Of a stretch of DNA of 58,658 bases, positions 54,767-58,658 are shown piece after piece. The stretch covers positions 1 to 58,658 of the forward strand of contig NZ_PISE01000045.1 in the NCBI RefSeq assembly GCF_002835805.1, in the 5' to 3' direction. The translations under genes and the position numbers were made by a program. The first letter of the stretch is position 1. Each line of letters opens with the position of its first letter. Origin of the DNA: Niallia nealsonii (GTDB taxonomy: Bacteria > Bacillota > Bacilli > Bacillales > Cytobacillaceae). The notes below the pieces were generated by a model. It ran no database searches and was not told the origin of the DNA. It was given only the letters and a program-made list of their open reading frames with translations.

Positions 54767-54850
54767 ACTTTGTTATGTTCAGCATTCACCTTTATTTTAG
54801 GAAAAAATCAACTCCGCAAGAGACGGAGAGAAAGCTTCATTTTATCCGGC

Positions 54851-54995
54851 ATTAACGGGCTTTTGACCCCACCTAAGGAATGATTGGAGGACAGGGGGAA
54901 TTTTAGGCGGGTAGAAACTTGCCTGTAAAAGCCTGATTGGTTTAACTAACAATCAGCGGGGAGGAAAAACCCTACTAATTGAAGTTTCACTTTAT
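54851..54995 (+). repeat. Dispersed intergenic element, copy D (upstream of ytgP/murJ)
   Basis: Reference copy, 145 bp. 5' block ATTAACGGGCTTTTGACCCC; middle block AATTTTAGGCGGGTAGAAAC, TTGCCTGTAAAAGCCTGATT; 3' hairpin CAATCAGCGGGG-(loop)-CCCTACTAATTG; tail GAAGTTTCACTTTAT. It ends 27 bases before the ytgP start codon, so it can hardly avoid being in the mRNA leader. A small CTCCG/CGGAG hairpin sits 25 bp upstream. No ORF, no terminal inverted repeats and no obvious target duplication. Confidence 0.85.
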
Positions 54996-55021
54996 AGAGA
55001 TCCATTTAAGGAAGGGATTTT

Positions 55022-56650
55022 ATGTCATCATCAAAACTTTTGCGAGGAACATTTATTCTAACATTAGGAACGATTATATCAAAAGCATTAGGATTATTCT
55101 ATGTAATCCCATTTAATATGATTGTTGGAACACAAGGTACGGTACTTTACCAGTATTCTTATGTAGTTTATTCTATTGTAATTAGTATTGCAACAGCAGG
55201 TATTCCCCTTGCTATCAGTAAATTCATCTCCAAATATAATGCGATGGGAGAATATGCACTAGGAAGGCGGTTATTTAAATCAGGTCTGCTTGTTATGACA
55301 TGCACTGGATTTATTGCTTTTCTTGCGGTTTATTTAACAGCTCCCTATCTGGCGGAAATTATTATAACAGATGACGATTTGCATTCCACTGTTGCAGAGG
55401 TGACAACTGTTGTTCGTGCTGTCAGCTTTGCATTAATTATTGTGCCTCTTATGAGTTTAATTAGAGGGTTCTTTCAAGGTCATGAGTCGATGGGGCCTTC
55501 CGCTATTTCTCAGGTAGTAGAGCAAATTGTGCGTATTGTCTTTTTGCTTGGTGGTGCTGCGATTGTTATTTATGTGTTAAAAGGTTCTATTTTAACAGCT
55601 GTCAGCATTGCGACATTTGCGGCATTTATTGGCGCTATTGGGGGATTTGCTGTCCTTTTATGGTATTTCCGAAAAAGAAAAGCAAATTTGGACAATCTTT
55701 TGTTAGATGATAAAGGGCAGCTGACTGATATTTCACTGCCAACGATGTATAAAGAAATTTTAATATCGGCAGCACCTTTTGTGTTTGTTGGTATAGCCAA
55801 TCCTCTTTTTCAGCTTGTTGATACGGTGACATTTAATTTAGCGATGGTAAAGATTGGGTTAGGTGCTGTATCAGAAACAGCTTTAACCATTTTTAACTAC
55901 CAAACACATAAGATTGTGATTATCCCAGTTTCATTGGCTACTGCCTTTTCTCTTGCTCTTGTTCCGCTAATTACACGAGCGTTTGTAAGCAATGATCAGA
56001 CTAGCGTTAATCATAACTTAGATCAAACATTTCAAATTTTGCTTTTTATAACACTTCCTGCAAGTGTTGGTTTATCCGTATTAGCAGAGCCCATATATCG
56101 TCTGTTTTATGGAACAGAAGAGCTGATGTTAGGAACAGAAGTGTTAAGAATGTATTCTCCTGTAGCTATTCTGTTTTCCCTTTATTCGGTTACAGCTGCG
56201 ATCTTGCAAGGAATTAATGAACAGCGCTTTACTATATTAAGTTTATTAGTAGGGATACTAGTAAAGTTAACGCTAAATATTCCTCTTATTGAAAGATGGG
56301 AAGCAGAAGGAGCGATTATGGCGACTGCTTTAGGATATGCAGTATCCATTATTATTAATTTAATAGTAATCAAAATATATGCTAATTATTCATTTAAACT
56401 GGTCTTTAGAAGAGGAGTGCTTATTGCCGGATTTACGGTTGTGATGATGATTGGAACAGAAATTGTATATAAATTGCTAACACTATTTTTATCAACAAAT
56501 TCTGTTGTTTCTTCCTTTTTATTACTAATTGTAACAGCGTTAATAGGAGCCATTCTTTATGTCTTTTTAGCATATAGAACAAAACTAATTTATATTTTAT
56601 TTGGCGATAGAGCGGAGCGTATTAAACGAAAGCTGCACCTGCCTTTTTGA
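55022..56650 (+). CDS. murJ: Lipid II flippase MurJ (YtgP)
   Basis: 542-aa MOP-superfamily membrane protein with about 14 helices, starting SKLLRGTFILTLGTIISKALG. GFFQGHESMGPSAISQVVEQIVRI is the family signature. In B. subtilis YtgP is the MurJ-type lipid II flippase, and related SpoVB-like proteins act in spore cortex synthesis. Context (ytfP divergent, pseudouridine synthase next) supports YtgP over SpoVB. ATG 55022 follows AAGGAAGGG. The leader contains the dispersed element. Confidence 0.92.
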   Translation: MSSSKLLRGTFILTLGTIISKALGLFYVIPFNMIVGTQGTVLYQYSYVVYSIVISIATAGIPLAISKFISKYNAMGEYALGRRLFKSGLLVMTCTGFIAFLAVYLTAPYLAEIIITDDDLHSTVAEVTTVVRAVSFALIIVPLMSLIRGFFQGHESMGPSAISQVVEQIVRIVFLLGGAAIVIYVLKGSILTAVSIATFAAFIGAIGGFAVLLWYFRKRKANLDNLLLDDKGQLTDISLPTMYKEILISAAPFVFVGIANPLFQLVDTVTFNLAMVKIGLGAVSETALTIFNYQTHKIVIIPVSLATAFSLALVPLITRAFVSNDQTSVNHNLDQTFQILLFITLPASVGLSVLAEPIYRLFYGTEELMLGTEVLRMYSPVAILFSLYSVTAAILQGINEQRFTILSLLVGILVKLTLNIPLIERWEAEGAIMATALGYAVSIIINLIVIKIYANYSFKLVFRRGVLIAGFTVVMMIGTEIVYKLLTLFLSTNSVVSSFLLLIVTALIGAILYVFLAYRTKLIYILFGDRAERIKRKLHLPF

Positions 56651-56677
56651 TCTTAATTATTTAGGGTGTGTGAAAAC

Positions 56678-57403
56678 ATGAGAATTGATAAAATGTTAGC
56701 TAATCTTGGCTATGGAAGTAGAAAAGAAGTAAAAATGTTATTAAAAAGCAAGGCTGTGAAAGTAAATAATGAGATTATTAAAGATGCTAAAGAGCAAGTG
56801 GACCCAAACCGTGATGTTGTAACACTATATGGAGATGTTGTGGAATACAAAGAATTTATCTATTTAATGATGAATAAACCTCCAGGTGTGATTTCTGCAA
56901 CGGAAGATACTAGAGAGGAAACAGTCATTGACTTATTGCAAATAGAAGATGCAGTATTTAATCCTTTTCCTGTCGGCAGGTTAGATAAAGATACAGAAGG
57001 GCTGCTAATTATAACAAATGATGGAAAACTTTCTCATCGTCTTTTATCTCCGAAAAAGCATGTGCCAAAAACTTACTTTGCTGTTATTAATGGAAAAGTG
57101 ACAGAAGAGGATATAGAAGCATTTCAAAATGGGGTTGTATTAGATGATGGATATGAAACAAAACCAGGAGAATTAAAGATTTTAAAAGCTGGGGAAACAT
57201 CTGATATTGAATTAACCATTTCTGAAGGAAAGTTTCATCAAGTAAAAAGAATGTTTGAAAGTGTAGGGAAAAAAGTGCTGTATTTAAAACGCATTTCAAT
57301 GGGACCGCTAATGCTTGATGAAACATTGGAACTTGGAGAATATCGGGAATTAACAGAAGAAGAAATATTGCTTTTGCAAAATTATGAAGTAAAAGAAGGA
57401 TAA
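56678..57403 (+). CDS. ytzG: rRNA pseudouridine synthase, RsuA family
   Basis: About 241 aa. N-terminal S4 RNA-binding domain (MRIDKMLANLGYGSRKEVK), then the RsuA/RluB core: catalytic Asp in GRLDKDTEGLLIITNDG, with NKPPGVISAT before it and ISEGKFHQVKRMFESVG after it. Likely isomerises a uridine of 16S rRNA (E. coli RsuA acts at 516). ATG 56678, about nine bases after AGGGTG, is preferred to an in-frame GTG at 56666. The gene follows murJ closely, probably in one transcript. Confidence 0.92.
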   Translation: MRIDKMLANLGYGSRKEVKMLLKSKAVKVNNEIIKDAKEQVDPNRDVVTLYGDVVEYKEFIYLMMNKPPGVISATEDTREETVIDLLQIEDAVFNPFPVGRLDKDTEGLLIITNDGKLSHRLLSPKKHVPKTYFAVINGKVTEEDIEAFQNGVVLDDGYETKPGELKILKAGETSDIELTISEGKFHQVKRMFESVGKKVLYLKRISMGPLMLDETLELGEYRELTEEEILLLQNYEVKEG

Positions 57404-57430
57404 GCTTTAATGAATTCGATAGCTTGCTTT

Positions 57431-57476
57431 AAAGAAGCCTTTCCCAAAAAATATTATTGGAGGCTTCTTTTTTTTG
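57431..57476 (+). terminator. Terminator after the pseudouridine synthase gene
   Basis: AAAGAAGCCT and AGGCTTCTTT pair perfectly around a 20-nt loop and continue into TTTTTTG. Confidence 0.85.
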
Positions 57477-57648
57477 CAATGAAGTTAAAGGAACGAAAAA
57501 TCAATAGAGTTGTTATAAAAAGTTTTGTAACTAGTTAGTAATACTCTTGCGAAATATTTATTTAATAATTGTAACGCTTTTGTAACCTTTTTTCCTTATT
57601 TTCCTTTATACTAAGAAGAGAATAGTATAAAGAAAGTGTGGAAGCAAG

Positions 57649-58488
57649 ATGGAAGAAAAGCAAGAGAAAAAATCACCCAAATCAAAAGTTTTAATCTATG
57701 GAACTAGTATTTTTTTTGTTTTTTTAACAGGAATATTTATATTGAATATTTTGGCTGAAAAAACAGAAGGAAGTATGAGGAAGCAAGTAGGTACACTGCA
57801 AGAAAAAAAAATATACCACGAACCATTGCCAAAAGATAATGCACTGATTAATGAACAGAAAAAAACAGCAGCAAGGAAGCTGCAAGCAGAAGAAAAACAT
57901 AAAAAAGTAGTTTACTTGACATTTGATGATGGTCCATCTGCTGCATCATCTTCGATACTAGCACAATTGAAAAAATACAACGCAAAAGCGACCTTTTTTT
58001 ATTTAGAGCCTAATATGGAAACATATTCAAATATAGTGATTCAAGCACATAAAGAAGGGCATTCTATTGGACTTCATGGCGTAACACATAATGTAAAGAA
58101 GGTATATGCTACTACTACCTCTGTTGTTGAAGAAATGGATACAACAAATGAAGAATTAGAAAAAATTATTGACCAAAAAAGCATGTTAATTAGAACTCCT
58201 TATGGAAGCAAACCATATATGAATGAAAAGTCGATAAAAAATGTGGAAAAAGCAGGCTATCTTATATGGGATTGGGATATAGACAGCCGAGATTGGTATT
58301 ATCAAGATAAGCGATATGTAAAAGACACCATTAAGCAATTAAATAGTTTAAAAGATAGAACTCCTGTTATTCTTATGCATGAACGTCAGGCAACAGCAAA
58401 ACAATTAAGCCAGCTATTAGACTATTTAGATAAACAGGGATATGAGTTTAAAGCAATTAATGAATATATGGAGCCGGTACATTTTTAA
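57649..58488 (+). CDS. Membrane-anchored polysaccharide deacetylase
   Basis: 279 aa: a Lys-rich start, one membrane anchor (about residues 14-34), a charged stalk, then a NodB-type CE4 domain. Metal and catalytic motifs: TFDDG (Asp pair), HGVTH for the metal His pair, RTPYGS, WDIDSRDW and LMHE. It probably removes acetyl groups from a cell-wall polymer such as peptidoglycan outside the cell. All five CE4 motifs look intact. Nearest B. subtilis equivalent uncertain. Confidence 0.93.
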   Translation: MEEKQEKKSPKSKVLIYGTSIFFVFLTGIFILNILAEKTEGSMRKQVGTLQEKKIYHEPLPKDNALINEQKKTAARKLQAEEKHKKVVYLTFDDGPSAASSSILAQLKKYNAKATFFYLEPNMETYSNIVIQAHKEGHSIGLHGVTHNVKKVYATTTSVVEEMDTTNEELEKIIDQKSMLIRTPYGSKPYMNEKSIKNVEKAGYLIWDWDIDSRDWYYQDKRYVKDTIKQLNSLKDRTPVILMHERQATAKQLSQLLDYLDKQGYEFKAINEYMEPVHF

Positions 58489-58600
58489 AAAGAAAAGTAT
58501 GATCAGCAATCATTTAATAGCAGCATCTCATGTCGAGGGTATTTTGGGAGAGAGAAAAAAGATAATAGGCGAATAAATGCCCGTCTATTCATTTATGCAA

Positions 58601-58650
58601 AAGAAGCTGTCCTGTAAATATTTCAATATTTACAGGACAGCTTCTTTATT
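58601..58650. terminator. Long perfect hairpin at the window edge
   Basis: A near-perfect stem of 21 bp (AGAAGCTGTCCTGTAAATATT with its complement) and a 2-3-nt loop, followed by TTATT. It lies 110 bp after the deacetylase gene and probably ends it, and possibly also a convergent gene beyond the window. Confidence 0.85.
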
Positions 58651-58658
58651 CATCAATT

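Noticed and set aside
1-58658. CRISPR arrays, toxin-antitoxin pairs, prophage or anti-phage systems
   Set aside because: No regularly spaced direct repeats, Cas genes, phage structural genes or recognisable defence genes were seen on either strand.

Overview
The window reads as a low-GC, spore-forming Bacillota chromosome of the family Bacillaceae. Most genes between about 9.4 and 57.4 kb have close counterparts in the B. subtilis 'yt-' region, largely in the same order. Two products are sporulation-linked families (YteA and Cse60). Control uses typical Bacillus devices: a SAM-I riboswitch, a T-box, strong AGGAGG sites, and TTG or GTG starts. I cannot fix the genus from sequence alone.

Layout. 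(1) 1-905: the end of a tRNA array (3' tip of tRNA-Ser, then tRNA-Glu UUC), two terminators, a mosaic palindromic repeat and an IS1182-type transposase fragment. (2) 916-8890: an apparent accessory block, made of a five-gene peptide ABC transporter on the minus strand, a divergent M32 carboxypeptidase, and a decayed M20D amidohydrolase that runs into a second IS1182-type fragment. (3) 9.4-17.4 kb: glycogen operon glgB-glgC-glgD-glgA-glgP. (4) 17.5-18.2 kb: yteA. (5) 18.8-26.5 kb: menaquinone genes menF-menD-menH-menB-menE and an FAD oxidoreductase. (6) 26.6-29.4 kb: a DUF1540 gene and a cytochrome bd-type oxidase pair (cydA-cydB) that would use the menaquinol. (7) 29.7-36.7 kb: carbonic anhydrase, yidD, luxS, cardiolipin synthase, a TSUP transporter, ytkD, ytmA and ytmB. 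(8) 36.7-41.6 kb: SAM riboswitch with metK, asnB and a C39-like peptidase. (9) 42-46.2 kb: ytpA-ytpB (lipid and terpenoid), the tRNA-modification pair mnmL-mnmM, and ytzC with a small ORF. (10) 46.3-58.5 kb: an MFS transporter, a phosphoglycerate-mutase-like phosphatase, an amidase, T-box plus leuS, rhodanese, cse60, ytfP, ytgP (murJ), an RsuA-type pseudouridine synthase and a polysaccharide deacetylase.

The chromosomal backbone is ordinary. The most unusual signal is a dispersed intergenic element of about 145-195 bp. Two near-complete copies (54851-54995 on plus, 32951-33144 on minus), one diverged copy (18435-18580), two 3'-end-only copies (36205-36276, 44024-44085) and one 5'-module-only copy (26487-26512) share blocks and a hairpin followed by a GAAGTTTCACTT tail. 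Three copies sit upstream of menF, cls and murJ. Other points worth a second look are the peptide-use block bounded by IS1182-type fragments, a very hydrophobic micro-ORF between cydB and its terminator, a possibly leaderless mini-ORF upstream of luxS, coupled micro-ORFs upstream of ytpA, and extra RNA folds in front of menE and metK.
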